NCBI RefSeq assembly: GCF_000304475.1
Contig: NC_018946.1
Span: 62,001-126,000 of the forward strand
Source: Kazachstania africana CBS 2517
Lineage: Eukaryota > Ascomycota > Saccharomycetes > Saccharomycetales > Saccharomycetaceae
Length of the DNA: 64,000 bases
Reading direction: 5' to 3'
Below the pieces are notes generated by a model. The model was not told the origin of the DNA and made no database searches. It saw only the letters and a list, made by a program, of their open reading frames with translations. Within the stretch, counting starts at the first letter, position 1. Every line of letters begins with the position of its first letter. Positions 18,050 to 28,686 of this stretch are shown here, piece by piece. The position numbers and the translations under genes were made by a program.

Positions 18050-21000
18050 TTATTCTCTTGCCTTCTGGGTAGCGGCGGATTTGGTGTTCTCCGATGCGGA
18101 TGCGATTGCTGCTAGAGCTGCTAGTGGATCGTTAGCAAAATTGAGTTTGTTTACCAGCGTATTATTCGTCTCAACTGCATGTGGTGTGTCATTTGTGGCC
18201 TGTGACGCGATGGTATAAGGAGGATGGAAAATAGCCATGGAAGGTGTCACGTTATTTTTGCTTGCGGGGGAAAGGCTAGAGTTTGTCACTGGATTTAGTA
18301 ACGAAGAAATGGAACTCGACTTTGCTTCTGACAGTGGTAATGAAGCGGGTAATTCTTGAACTACAATGTTTTTGGGTGACGTTCTACCTTTAATAATGTT
18401 GGATGAAAGTTTTGATTTAGTTGCATTGGAATCATCATTATTTAAAAAACTTCTTATCGTAAAATTCCTGTTGCCAATAAATTGACTCGATTGAGATGGG
18501 TCGCCGCTGTTTGGCAAGGTAGGGCGTACTTTAGTTTCATAACTACTTAAAGTATCTTCCTTGCTCCCAAGAGTAGGAGTTAACAACTCAACGTTTTCTG
18601 ATCGCATCGAGCTTATATTAGCGCTACCATGTAACTGAATAGAAGGCAGCCTTGGAGGGGGAAGATCGGAGACAGGCGTACTGACCTTCGAAAAGGAACT
18701 TCTTCCAGGATCCACACTGAAAGGATGTGTTGGTGTGCTCTGTCCACTTACGTTTTGAAAAAAGCTGTTGTTGCTTGGTTGGCTTGAAAAGAATCCAAGA
18801 GCTGGCTTTTGTTGTTCCGGTATATTATTACTTAAGCTTCTTTGGTCAGGTTGAATTAGCATTTGAGCCTCTTGAAGAGATCCTAAACTTTTTGAATTTC
18901 TCCTGAAATCTGCTTCTTCCACCAAAGCCTTCCAACCAAACTGAGCTGCATTTCTCTGATAGTAATTTCTAACCATAGTGGTAGATTTAGTTCCTAGCTT
19001 TTCTGATATCAAGGTCCAACGAGATCCAAATTGCTTTAATAAGTCAGGGAACGCATTAGCTTCTTTAACACTCCAATAACTAGATTTATGATCATTCAAT
19101 TTCATTTTTTTCCTCTGTGCCGTATCATTCCCTTCAGACATCTCAGCCTCATCTTGTGATAGAATATGGTCAGTCTTATTATGGTCATCAGTAACTTTGT
19201 CATCAATATGCAAGCTTTCATGGACATCTTTCTCACTTTCGTTAATTGCATCGTATTTCAAAGGAATCACTGGAGGTTCCAGTCCTATATTCTGTGATGT
19301 TTGATTGTTATCAATAGCAACGACAACCGCACTATCAGATTCAATTACATCATCTTCCGTTTTTCCAGTTGCTAGACTTTCAACTTCATTATTATCTTTT
19401 TCATTGCTTTCAGTTACTGGTCCATAATGATTTTCGTTTACCATCCTTTCTCCATTTAGAGTGTTTTTGCTCACTTCCATCGTTTCTTCCTTTACTAACG
19501 TAGCGGATTCAATATGATTTTCAACCCTGGAGGTGTCACCATGGGAAATTAGTGGCTTTTCAACAACGGGTGATTCAATAATAGGGCTTTCATTCTCTAC
19601 TTCATTGATTTTCTTCCTCTTGCGTCTTGCATTACTCTTCCTCTTTTCATTTTTTGCTTTCAATAAAGCCTTGTAGTCTACTTCTTTCTTTGTTCTATAA
19701 TAATGCAATACACATTCTTCTGCTGTTCTTAAACCTCCCATCAAATGTGAAATTTTTCCGAATTTTTTTGGATTATTCAAATAAGCGTCTAAAAACAACT
19801 CATGTTCCTGTTCAGTGAATGTGTCAATTCCATCCTTTAGCACTCTTTTGGCCCAGTTATTTTTATCCGTGACCAGATTATTTACATTTTGAAACTTCAT
19901 GGAGAATTTTTCGATTGGATCAAGGATCATTGAAGGAATAGATGCAGCTGCTTGAATATGTTTATAATCAGGATCAATTTGCAGTAGAACGTTTTCTATT
20001 TCAGCATCATCAACAAAATCGGCTCTATTTCTTCTTCTGGATGAACCGACAGATTTTCTTTGATCTATTCCTTTTTCCCTTTCTTCTCTTTCTCTGTCTT
20101 CTGCTTCTAAAGTTTTATTGTATTCGATTTCTGCTTCTCGTAACTTTTTACTAACATCTTCAAAAGTCTTACAGTCATGTTCCCATTCTTCTTCAAATTT
20201 AAAGAAAAACTTCTTTAGTTTCAACTTATTTAAATATTCATATCGCTTCATTTTCTGTATGGACCTTATTAATAAGGGTCTGGTTGCTTGCTTATGTATT
20301 AAGACATTATTAGAAAAAAACGGATAAACTTTGAAAGATTTTACTGGCTTTCTGAATAGATATTTTTGATGCATCACAATCTCGGCTCTCTCCTTGCTTT
20401 TTAGTTCCCAAAGTTTCATTTCTGGTTCTCTCATAGGGAAAATGCATGATTTTACTTCATCTTTTGGTGTACTATATGGCACGATAGGATCATTTTTAAT
20501 TTCAGAGAAATTTGTCCTCAGAAGTTTTGGATCACTAATACATACATATTCATGGTCCAAGAAGGTTCTGGTGCTCCTCTTATCTAAAAGTGATTCTAAT
20601 TCCTTATCTTCATGGTTCTGGAGTTTTTCTAATTCTTTAACTTTGAGATTCTTAATTTGTTCTTTTTCTAAATTTATTTCTTTATTATCCTTTTCCGAAC
20701 GAGAAGGGACATTGAGCGATGACAGATCGATTCCAGAGGACCACATTGTTTTTAGATCGGTTTGTTGTAAGTTTTCATTCAAATCTTTCTTATAATCAAG
20801 ATAGTCAGCATGACTAATAGTCGAATCTACATCCTTAGATTCTGGTGTATATGATGGCCCTAGTGCTTTTTTATTTCCTGTCAGTGCTTGCTTTTCAGTT
20901 TCCCTGGTAGTTTGAGGAACGGAATTAATTAAACTTGATCCTAAAGAGTGTGGATTTGACGTCTGTAAAGATTTTAGTTCTGTATCAGTTGATGAATTAT

Positions 21001-21904
21001 CTAGATCTTCCACGGGAGTACTTGCATTACTGACTTCTTCTACTTCATTGATATTATCTTTAGAAAAACTGGGGCGATTAGTTATGGCACTTGGAGGTGA
21101 ATTTATAAATCTGTCTCCATCATGTTTCGAAACAGACCTTCTTCCAGAATTCATCTCAGCTATAGGAGTATTGAGATCAGCTACGGAATGATTTCTCCAT
21201 TTATTACTTCTATTAAAAAATCCACTTGTACTGTTAGGATTCGAGTTCGTGATACTATTGTGCTTGTTGCTTCGAACATTTGCACTGATATTTTGCGCTA
21301 CATAACTGTAATTTGTTTCGTTACTCATAGACTCCATTGATCTGGGTCTATTACTACTTGCTAGATGTTGAAAAGGTGAAACAGGTGATCCCGTAGCACT
21401 TTCTGGATAATATAATGTCTTTGGAATACTATGTTGCTGTGGATTGTACCTACTTGGTCCATTTCTTGAATATCGAGATTTTGTGGGTTCAGGACTAATT
21501 ATAGATGATGATTCTGTAAAATTTGATGGAGGCCCACCGGCAGAGGCCGCTAATGTTTCTGAATCTGGGTTATATCGACTTCCTGAATATCTAGTGGTGG
21601 TATTGGTGGGAGTACTTGAATATTTATGTAGATCTTTGACAGGTAGTTTACTACCTGAAGTAGGATCATACCTGGAATGCCTTGCGCTCCCATCTGGCCC
21701 TAGATTAGATACTGGTCGACTTGAAGAAGGATGTACTGGTCCTGCAGAAGGTGATGGGATATTTGAGACGCCCTGCTGCGGAAATGGAGTACCAAATGGT
21801 TTAGTGTACGGTTTCTTGGTATATGAGGGTCTTCTGTTTGGGTTATTGGAGTAGTAGTATCTCTTCTTGTCGCTTATCCTGCGAGGTGGTGGAGGATACC
21901 CCAT
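18050..21904 (-). CDS. SNT1: Set3 complex subunit Snt1 (two SANT domains)
   Basis: Scaffold of the Set3C histone deacetylase complex (Set3, Hos2, Hst1, Sif2), which represses meiotic and other genes. The 1284-residue protein has a long disordered N-terminus rich in Ser, Pro, Asn and Tyr, a conserved charged region (about 490-640) and two Myb-like SANT domains. The first is near 690-750, with FTEQEHELFLDAYLNNPKKF. The second is near 940-1000, with SSYWSVKEANAFPDLLKQFG and WTLISEKLGTKS. A basic KRKSNARRKRKKINE stretch follows the first SANT. The C-terminal 280 residues are low complexity. Size and location between ELO2 and BPH1 agree with YCR033W. Confidence 0.93.
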   Translation of the reverse strand: MGYPPPPRRISDKKRYYYSNNPNRRPSYTKKPYTKPFGTPFPQQGVSNIPSPSAGPVHPSSSRPVSNLGPDGSARHSRYDPTSGSKLPVKDLHKYSSTPTNTTTRYSGSRYNPDSETLAASAGGPPSNFTESSSIISPEPTKSRYSRNGPSRYNPQQHSIPKTLYYPESATGSPVSPFQHLASSNRPRSMESMSNETNYSYVAQNISANVRSNKHNSITNSNPNSTSGFFNRSNKWRNHSVADLNTPIAEMNSGRRSVSKHDGDRFINSPPSAITNRPSFSKDNINEVEEVSNASTPVEDLDNSSTDTELKSLQTSNPHSLGSSLINSVPQTTRETEKQALTGNKKALGPSYTPESKDVDSTISHADYLDYKKDLNENLQQTDLKTMWSSGIDLSSLNVPSRSEKDNKEINLEKEQIKNLKVKELEKLQNHEDKELESLLDKRSTRTFLDHEYVCISDPKLLRTNFSEIKNDPIVPYSTPKDEVKSCIFPMREPEMKLWELKSKERAEIVMHQKYLFRKPVKSFKVYPFFSNNVLIHKQATRPLLIRSIQKMKRYEYLNKLKLKKFFFKFEEEWEHDCKTFEDVSKKLREAEIEYNKTLEAEDREREEREKGIDQRKSVGSSRRRNRADFVDDAEIENVLLQIDPDYKHIQAAASIPSMILDPIEKFSMKFQNVNNLVTDKNNWAKRVLKDGIDTFTEQEHELFLDAYLNNPKKFGKISHLMGGLRTAEECVLHYYRTKKEVDYKALLKAKNEKRKSNARRKRKKINEVENESPIIESPVVEKPLISHGDTSRVENHIESATLVKEETMEVSKNTLNGERMVNENHYGPVTESNEKDNNEVESLATGKTEDDVIESDSAVVVAIDNNQTSQNIGLEPPVIPLKYDAINESEKDVHESLHIDDKVTDDHNKTDHILSQDEAEMSEGNDTAQRKKMKLNDHKSSYWSVKEANAFPDLLKQFGSRWTLISEKLGTKSTTMVRNYYQRNAAQFGWKALVEEADFRRNSKSLGSLQEAQMLIQPDQRSLSNNIPEQQKPALGFFSSQPSNNSFFQNVSGQSTPTHPFSVDPGRSSFSKVSTPVSDLPPPRLPSIQLHGSANISSMRSENVELLTPTLGSKEDTLSSYETKVRPTLPNSGDPSQSSQFIGNRNFTIRSFLNNDDSNATKSKLSSNIIKGRTSPKNIVVQELPASLPLSEAKSSSISSLLNPVTNSSLSPASKNNVTPSMAIFHPPYTIASQATNDTPHAVETNNTLVNKLNFANDPLAALAAIASASENTKSAATQKARE

Positions 21905-22326
21905 TTTTTGAAACTGGACTTTCTTCTATGCGTTCCTTGCACTATATATTAATAACTCCAAAAAATGTGTACTTATTGTTCACTGACAAAAAAGTAGTAT
22001 AATCAATGAAACGACAAAGGAGCAATAGATAATATAGTCAAAAGGCCAAATTTAAATGTTTTCTTTATCGTGATATTAAGGTTCAACGCCGTTATTTAGT
22101 TGTTTGTGAATATGTCTACTTAATAAACGTTCCTTTAAATTTCTACCTATTGAGTATAATTCACATTATTTAATTTGTTTTTCTTCATTCAAGCTTATCG
22201 TTTATTTTGAAATTTTTGCGTTCCGTAAGATATGATCGAAACAATAAATGGGTACCCACTTTTCTCAATAAAATAAATACAATGATAGTTGGTATATAGT
22301 GCTTGGTGTCTCTTTGTATATAAATG
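21905..22326. other. Spacer between BPH1 3' end and SNT1 promoter
   Basis: 422 bp of AT-rich sequence. It should hold the SNT1 promoter and the BPH1 3' end; no specific site or gene is recognised. Confidence 0.45.
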
Positions 22327-25300
22327 CTAGTTCCAAATGTATATATTACCTTCATGATCGGAAACCAAGAGCTCAATCAACGGTTCTTGTTCATTCTGGC
22401 TTTGCGCATCACGTGCCCGATATACACATTTCAACGACGAGATTCCAACTGTTTTACCTGTAAAAAAGGATGTCATCTTAATCAAAGTCCATGCTCTATC
22501 GAGCTGTTTCAATTGGCATATTTCAACAGAACCATCAGAATATCCGAGACATAGAGGTTCATAATTCTCGAGATATGTATGGTTTGGTAGCGTCTTAGAG
22601 GGTATACACTCTAAAAATTCCAGAGCTGTTGGCATTTTTCGTGGCTCAATCTTGAATGATCCATAATGCATGGCATTCAAATTGTAAACTTGTACCTCAC
22701 AAGTGGTTGTCAAGATCGCTATTGTGCCATTGATTTGTGAAAGTGCAATGTCAGAAGCATTGGAGCACATTTTTCTTAAAGGTTGATAGGTATTCATATC
22801 CCAAGAATAAACCTGTCCGGCCACATCTAGAGTAAGTAAAGTGTTGTAATTGTTGCACGCTTTGATTTTCTTGATTTCGTGCAAATGACAGCACAGGTTT
22901 GCAACTTTTGAAAGTTGGAGCGAACCTTCTTTATCTGTAAATTTCCAAATGCTTAGTAAACCATTTTCATCGCCAGTGATAAATATGGGCAATTTACTAA
23001 TTGCAAAAGAAGTTATTCGAGCCAAATGAACGTTTTTGAAAAAACAAGAGTTAAGAAGGATTGACGAACTTGAGACTAGCTTAATTTGAAATTTGGAGTG
23101 GCGTTTTTCAATCTGAACATCTAAAAATTTATAACCCCTCCAGAATTCATTTCCCGAGGTATCTTCGTTTAATTCAAGATATTCGACAGTGCCATTGGAG
23201 ATGGCTGCATTTGGTTGTAAAAGTTGAACTTTTTTGCGCATCCTATCAAATAACTGTTGGAACTTAAAAAGAGCTTCATTCTTAAGAAAAAGCCTTTTAG
23301 GGTGAGGTTTCTCGAATAGCTGCAATGGTGTCTGACCGAAATTATGTATAATTCCTGTTATAGCTCTCCGTTCGTTTTCATTTGCAATCTTTTCCAAATT
23401 CACGGCACCTGGATAGCTTAATCTGTTGAAAACGTTCACTTCATTTATCGCCATTTCTCCCCTTTGTTTATACCCAAAAATCAAATCAATCCACTCATTC
23501 AAATGTTCACTCACATAAGGGCTTTCTAGTGCTTCTCTGTTCTTTGCAATGAAAATCTTCGGATCATTCTTGGCCCACGGTGGGAGTTGAACATCATTAA
23601 CAGTGTTTCCATTTTGATCTTGGCCAAAGTCGACCTTATTGATATTAACCAAAAATTCTGGAAGATAAAAGAATTCTGGTGTCAATTCCCTTACATCTGT
23701 TGTGCTTTCAATTGCGGCTGAAGACCATGAACGCTCAATAGAACTGAAAAGACGATCTGGATGTCCAAATGAACCTCCTTGTAAAATAAGAAATGAATCT
23801 GTAAAAGGTTTTAATCTTATTAAGTAGCCCAATACTATCATGGCAGAAGAGTAATGTGTTCCGTAATGGAATGGAGGAGTATGTGCATCGTCAATTCCTC
23901 TCAAAGAATGAAATCTATCTATGAACTGGTTCTTTCTTTCCTCTGATTGAGCACCCATTGGTTTGGATAGATCTCTATATGTCTTTGGATCTCCTAAATC
24001 CAATTCATCACTTGTATAATCAGCTATAACCCACGGAAATACTGGATACTGGGTCAGATCGTTAAAAGATCGTCCAGCAAGTATGTTTATCATCATTAAA
24101 TAAAAGAAATTGGAGATTTTCCCCTTCTGCCAAAGTTCTGTAACTTCAAAGCCATTGCTCCCAATACTACGAGGTGTAAAAACGTTTGAAAATCTCGAAA
24201 ACAATGTATTTTGGGCAATTCCATTTTTCAGTCCAATACTGGTAGCTTGGATATTAAGCTCCTTTATGGCTCCCGAAAGTACCGCTTCTATTCCCTCTGG
24301 GGAAGAAAGAGGATCCAAGCTCTGAAAAACCTTATTTCTCGTAGTTTTATCCTTGAAGGACAAAAATCGACTGCTCTCATCATTGAAGAGAATCTCCATG
24401 GCGACATCTCGTAATAGAAAAGGTCTCTTGGTCACAAATGCTAAATTTTGTATATCCCAATAGTAGTGCTCTTTCATAGTTTTAGCTGACGCAATTTTGT
24501 TGTCCTCTCCAGTTATTAGTGTTACATTAATATCTCTTGCCGTGGGAGCTACATCATGTACATTAAGAACTTTGTTTTGGTCTTTTGAATAGAAATAGCC
24601 GGAGACAAAGTATAAGTAAAGATCGCCAAGTATTAAAACTCCTTCCTTTATTTCAATTCCAAAAATGAGGCTGCAATTCCATATTCCTCTTATCACGTCA
24701 TCACCCTTTAATAGCTTCAAGACCTTTCTATTTTCATTTTTTTCGACATCAGAAGTGTCTGCAAAATCTACGTCCAAAACCATATCGTAAGATATAAAGC
24801 TTGTATTGCTATTTCTCCTAACAGAAGTATCAAATATAACATCGGATGTTTCCCTTTCTGACACGTTTATATTGCCAGCCTCCAGTCCATAAAACGGTGT
24901 TAGCCTCCTTCTCATATAATCCATGTTGACGGTAGTATCCACCATCCAAGTAGTAATATTTTGATTTAACTGCTGCAAATTATTCGAGTGCTTTAGTTGT
25001 GATACGGATTCATGCAATTTATTTTTCTGCATCATCAGATCTTCCTCCCTGTCATTCATATAGTACGTATACTCTTTGTCCATAAGGGTCATTGTGTAGT
25101 TGTGAGCATATTGGTTATCCTTTTCAAATAATTCATAAATTGATCTATAACTCTTGTTTATCTTGTTATGAGATATTTGCTTCCTTCTAAGTATCTCATT
25201 AAACAAATGCTCAGCCTTTAGACTAATAGGATCATTTTGACATTTCATTCTTTCGATCACAAGCATTTTCATCTTCTCTCTCTGAGTTTCACCACAAATA

Positions 25301-28300
25301 TTGACTTGAATTGATAACAAACATGACATTGCACTATCGTCACTTGATGAAAGGATTTCCAAGAATTTCGATACAAGCAGGCCTTTGTTAGAATGATCGA
25401 AAAATGAAGCTATATTTTGCAAATCCTTGTCATGAAATAAGAGTAAAGCTCTGACGGCATGCATGATCAGCTTGTTATAGCCATTACAGATTAATTCAGA
25501 AGAAGATATCAGCAATAAAAAGCAAACTAGCTGGTTATTCATGGCGCCCTTCTTACGCTGTAATAGGGCCCTTTGGTACAACAATGTGTTCCTATAAAAA
25601 TCCGATAGTTCCTCATTTTTCCAATTCTGTCTTTGCATTAAGAGTGAATAAAAAATTACAGTGATATTGAAGGAGAAAACAGAGGACAGAACAGACTCTG
25701 ATACATGGCTGTGTAAAGTTTCATGTTCAGTATAGTATGTATCGACACATATGAGAAGTAACTTATATATGTGCAGATAAAAATCGATCTCAAACTCTAT
25801 CACTTTCATATAGGGTTCGATTTGTTTGAGAAGGCACATAATATTGGGCAAAAAATATGGCTGAGAAATAATCTTTTTTACTAGCTGCCTTTCATTCCTT
25901 ATTAAAGATTTCAAAAGGGCAGGCAAAATTGTAGAAGAGAAACCAAGCTCGATATATTTCGCTTCAGCCGGCTCTAAGTGATGATGAATGTGATCCCTAT
26001 GAGGAATGCGTAAAGCCAAGGAATTAATCAAATAATCATGAAAGACGTGATTTTTTGAGCGTAGAATACTATTAATAGTCACTTCAACTATAATTATAGA
26101 TGTCAATTCTGAAACACTCTTGTATATTGTGTGATTCTGATACTTTCTTAAAGTAGGCAGTACATCGAGGAGTGACACCACAATCAAAGTTTGCCAAGTA
26201 CCAGAGGTGGTTTTCTTGTCAGCACTTGAGATTATTAGTCTGAGATTCTTCCATATGGTAGTAACATTATCGTTTACGGTATCTAACTCAAATTCGTTGG
26301 GACTATTAGGGGTCCACAACTCTACTAAGCGAAGTGCAATGCAAATAAACTCCGGTACTAGTATAATAACATTAGGATTGTTGGCTATGTAACTTTCTAT
26401 GGTAAAAGTTGTGGACGTAGAAATGTAGGATTTACCTAAAGAGTAGAAAAATAAAATGTCAGTTACAGGAACATGATACTTTTCTCCAACCACACGAAGG
26501 ATACCTAAAAAAATAGAGCTTCCCCCATTTTGTAAAAATTTAGATAACAGATCTTCATTTATCAAAAGCAGTTTTAAAATGATATTGATCATTGGTACTG
26601 GATCACCATTTCTTTTAACTATTTCATCTAGGATCATTAAGTTGTGTTTTAAGGATAAACCTTTGATTAACGGGCTTTTTTCACTCTTTATTTCGGAAGA
26701 AAGTAGTCTATCTATGATCTTAAGGTTTCTCTGAGCTCCTTTTAGATCGCTCTTCTGTACTTGAAAATAAATGAAGCAAAGTAGCCAATGAATAGAAGCC
26801 ATATTGGATTCGGCTTTTAAGAGGGTAATGCATATATTTGATGAATCCTCCGCCATTACGTTGAAATCAATGTAGCAGTTCATTAAGTGATAGAAATTTA
26901 GATGACGGAGTAGATCTAAATCTTGCAGCTTCCCCAGATTGTAAGTGGAAAAATATGAGTCGTTCAATAGGCAATTCAGGTGGAAGTATATGTATCTAAT
27001 TACTTCAGTGCTTTCTGCACCGATAGAATTATCCACTCCAGGATAATACCATAAATCCTGGTTTAAAATTAACTCATTGTACGCTGTTGTGTTCTCAATG
27101 ATTGACTTGTCAATGTTATTGAAATCCCATCCAAACGCTTCTAGGAATATATTCAAAAACTGGATTGGCAAACCCTGTTTAAACCTAGTAACAATTCTTC
27201 TCATCAAATAACCTAAAAATGTGTAGTTATAATCCTCCTCAAACCATTTTCGTATTACAGAAACTTGCAATAATTTGAGTAAGTGTACTACATACTCGAA
27301 AGATGTGTCAATTGAGTCAATTGTCTCGAGTTCAAAAAGAATAAGCTTTATACAGTCTACGGTGCGAAACATTGGTACCAGTTGAGAAGCTTTGAAGTAG
27401 TAACATTTAGAATTACCTGTGTCGCTGCGTTGCCAATTTTCGAAGCTGATACAAAAATCATTATTGGATGAAAGAGAGATTTCTTCGACAGGGCTAAAGT
27501 CCAAAAGGACTTTGCATGTATCCCACTTTTTAATATTACTGAGGAAACATTCGTAAGGGTCGTGTAAGAATTCTGGGTAGGCATGTGTTTTTCGCAGTAA
27601 GGCATCACCAAACGATCTACGGACGCCCTCTAGATTGCATGGAGTTTCAAAACAGTCTATATGTATACTTTTCAGTTCATGAATAATTTTGATAGCCTCA
27701 TGAGGCAATGTGTCGGACCAGACGTAAAGCCTGTAAAGTTTAAATGAACATAGCATAGAACCAATTTCTATACGTTCCAATGGTAAGACTATATTAGAGA
27801 GTAAGGCTATGCTGTTGGCGATAGTGCCATTAACAAATAAGGAAAATTCTCCATTTTGCAGGGTCGCCGTTAAAGAATATGATGTACCAGAATCAAATTC
27901 AACTTCGTCAAAGAGAGCTTCAGTAAATTCATCATTAGTCACACATAATTTGCCGTCTTTGATTTCCAAGTATAAATTTTGACCAAGCGTTAGGAAACGA
28001 TTGGATGACACATTATTGAACTCAACGATTAGATGTAAAGAGATTGATGAATAAAAGTGTTTAGAATAGTTGAATTTTACGGTTTTGTATATGTTTTCAA
28101 ATTGAAGATGTGTGTGGGAAAGTATGTCGCATGCAGAAGTTATTAGGCAGTTTAAAATTTTGATACTATGGGGCTCAGGAATGCGTGTGTATAAATTTAT
28201 CAGATCCTGAGGTTCACAGTTGACGCCTAATATAGTTGTGTAGAGTTCAGTTATACGTGATTGAACTAATGAATCTTCCTGGTGGGCAGAAGAGAGTGAT

Positions 28301-28686
28301 TTATAAAGTTCATCCTTTAAACTAAACAATTGACCTAATCGTTGCTTATTAATAATAGAAAAGGATGCTAATGATAGTATGATCTGTAATGCTAATGCTA
28401 ATACAGTTTGTTCTTTAGTGCAGTTTAAAAGCTTGCACCAGAGAGAAGAATCAGTGATATTGAAGTTATCAGCAGTGTTGTTCAGCTTGAATCTACGAAA
28501 TAGTTGTATTTCCACATGTAGTGTTAAATCTCTGATATACGCATGCAGGTTTTCAAACGTTTTGCCAAAGTCACTTAATATTTCCGTTAGATGGGCTTCA
28601 GGATTAGAATCGAGTCCCTGATCTAGTACATCCAATTGTAGTAACTTTAACAGTAAGGCAACCACATTCGGTATATCACTGGACAT
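22327..28686 (-). CDS. BPH1: BEACH-domain protein Bph1
   Basis: Yeast member of the Chediak-Higashi/LYST BEACH family, implicated in vacuolar sorting and cell-wall composition, peripheral on membranes. The 2119-residue product is close to the S. cerevisiae size (about 2170). The N-terminal two-thirds is helical, with a concanavalin-like segment near 200-350. A PH-BEACH domain lies at about 1350-1480. The BEACH domain spans about 1500-1790, with FPWVIADYTSDELDLGD, RDLSKPMGAQ and PFHYGTHYSSAMIVLGYLIR. WD40-type repeats fill about 1880-2119 (for example FITGDENGLLSIWKF), ending GNIYIWN. The ATG at 28686 begins MSSDIPN; no frameshift is evident. Its place next to SNT1 matches YCR032W. Confidence 0.95.
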   Translation of the reverse strand: MSSDIPNVVALLLKLLQLDVLDQGLDSNPEAHLTEILSDFGKTFENLHAYIRDLTLHVEIQLFRRFKLNNTADNFNITDSSLWCKLLNCTKEQTVLALALQIILSLASFSIINKQRLGQLFSLKDELYKSLSSAHQEDSLVQSRITELYTTILGVNCEPQDLINLYTRIPEPHSIKILNCLITSACDILSHTHLQFENIYKTVKFNYSKHFYSSISLHLIVEFNNVSSNRFLTLGQNLYLEIKDGKLCVTNDEFTEALFDEVEFDSGTSYSLTATLQNGEFSLFVNGTIANSIALLSNIVLPLERIEIGSMLCSFKLYRLYVWSDTLPHEAIKIIHELKSIHIDCFETPCNLEGVRRSFGDALLRKTHAYPEFLHDPYECFLSNIKKWDTCKVLLDFSPVEEISLSSNNDFCISFENWQRSDTGNSKCYYFKASQLVPMFRTVDCIKLILFELETIDSIDTSFEYVVHLLKLLQVSVIRKWFEEDYNYTFLGYLMRRIVTRFKQGLPIQFLNIFLEAFGWDFNNIDKSIIENTTAYNELILNQDLWYYPGVDNSIGAESTEVIRYIYFHLNCLLNDSYFSTYNLGKLQDLDLLRHLNFYHLMNCYIDFNVMAEDSSNICITLLKAESNMASIHWLLCFIYFQVQKSDLKGAQRNLKIIDRLLSSEIKSEKSPLIKGLSLKHNLMILDEIVKRNGDPVPMINIILKLLLINEDLLSKFLQNGGSSIFLGILRVVGEKYHVPVTDILFFYSLGKSYISTSTTFTIESYIANNPNVIILVPEFICIALRLVELWTPNSPNEFELDTVNDNVTTIWKNLRLIISSADKKTTSGTWQTLIVVSLLDVLPTLRKYQNHTIYKSVSELTSIIIVEVTINSILRSKNHVFHDYLINSLALRIPHRDHIHHHLEPAEAKYIELGFSSTILPALLKSLIRNERQLVKKIISQPYFLPNIMCLLKQIEPYMKVIEFEIDFYLHIYKLLLICVDTYYTEHETLHSHVSESVLSSVFSFNITVIFYSLLMQRQNWKNEELSDFYRNTLLYQRALLQRKKGAMNNQLVCFLLLISSSELICNGYNKLIMHAVRALLLFHDKDLQNIASFFDHSNKGLLVSKFLEILSSSDDSAMSCLLSIQVNICGETQREKMKMLVIERMKCQNDPISLKAEHLFNEILRRKQISHNKINKSYRSIYELFEKDNQYAHNYTMTLMDKEYTYYMNDREEDLMMQKNKLHESVSQLKHSNNLQQLNQNITTWMVDTTVNMDYMRRRLTPFYGLEAGNINVSERETSDVIFDTSVRRNSNTSFISYDMVLDVDFADTSDVEKNENRKVLKLLKGDDVIRGIWNCSLIFGIEIKEGVLILGDLYLYFVSGYFYSKDQNKVLNVHDVAPTARDINVTLITGEDNKIASAKTMKEHYYWDIQNLAFVTKRPFLLRDVAMEILFNDESSRFLSFKDKTTRNKVFQSLDPLSSPEGIEAVLSGAIKELNIQATSIGLKNGIAQNTLFSRFSNVFTPRSIGSNGFEVTELWQKGKISNFFYLMMINILAGRSFNDLTQYPVFPWVIADYTSDELDLGDPKTYRDLSKPMGAQSEERKNQFIDRFHSLRGIDDAHTPPFHYGTHYSSAMIVLGYLIRLKPFTDSFLILQGGSFGHPDRLFSSIERSWSSAAIESTTDVRELTPEFFYLPEFLVNINKVDFGQDQNGNTVNDVQLPPWAKNDPKIFIAKNREALESPYVSEHLNEWIDLIFGYKQRGEMAINEVNVFNRLSYPGAVNLEKIANENERRAITGIIHNFGQTPLQLFEKPHPKRLFLKNEALFKFQQLFDRMRKKVQLLQPNAAISNGTVEYLELNEDTSGNEFWRGYKFLDVQIEKRHSKFQIKLVSSSSILLNSCFFKNVHLARITSFAISKLPIFITGDENGLLSIWKFTDKEGSLQLSKVANLCCHLHEIKKIKACNNYNTLLTLDVAGQVYSWDMNTYQPLRKMCSNASDIALSQINGTIAILTTTCEVQVYNLNAMHYGSFKIEPRKMPTALEFLECIPSKTLPNHTYLENYEPLCLGYSDGSVEICQLKQLDRAWTLIKMTSFFTGKTVGISSLKCVYRARDAQSQNEQEPLIELLVSDHEGNIYIWN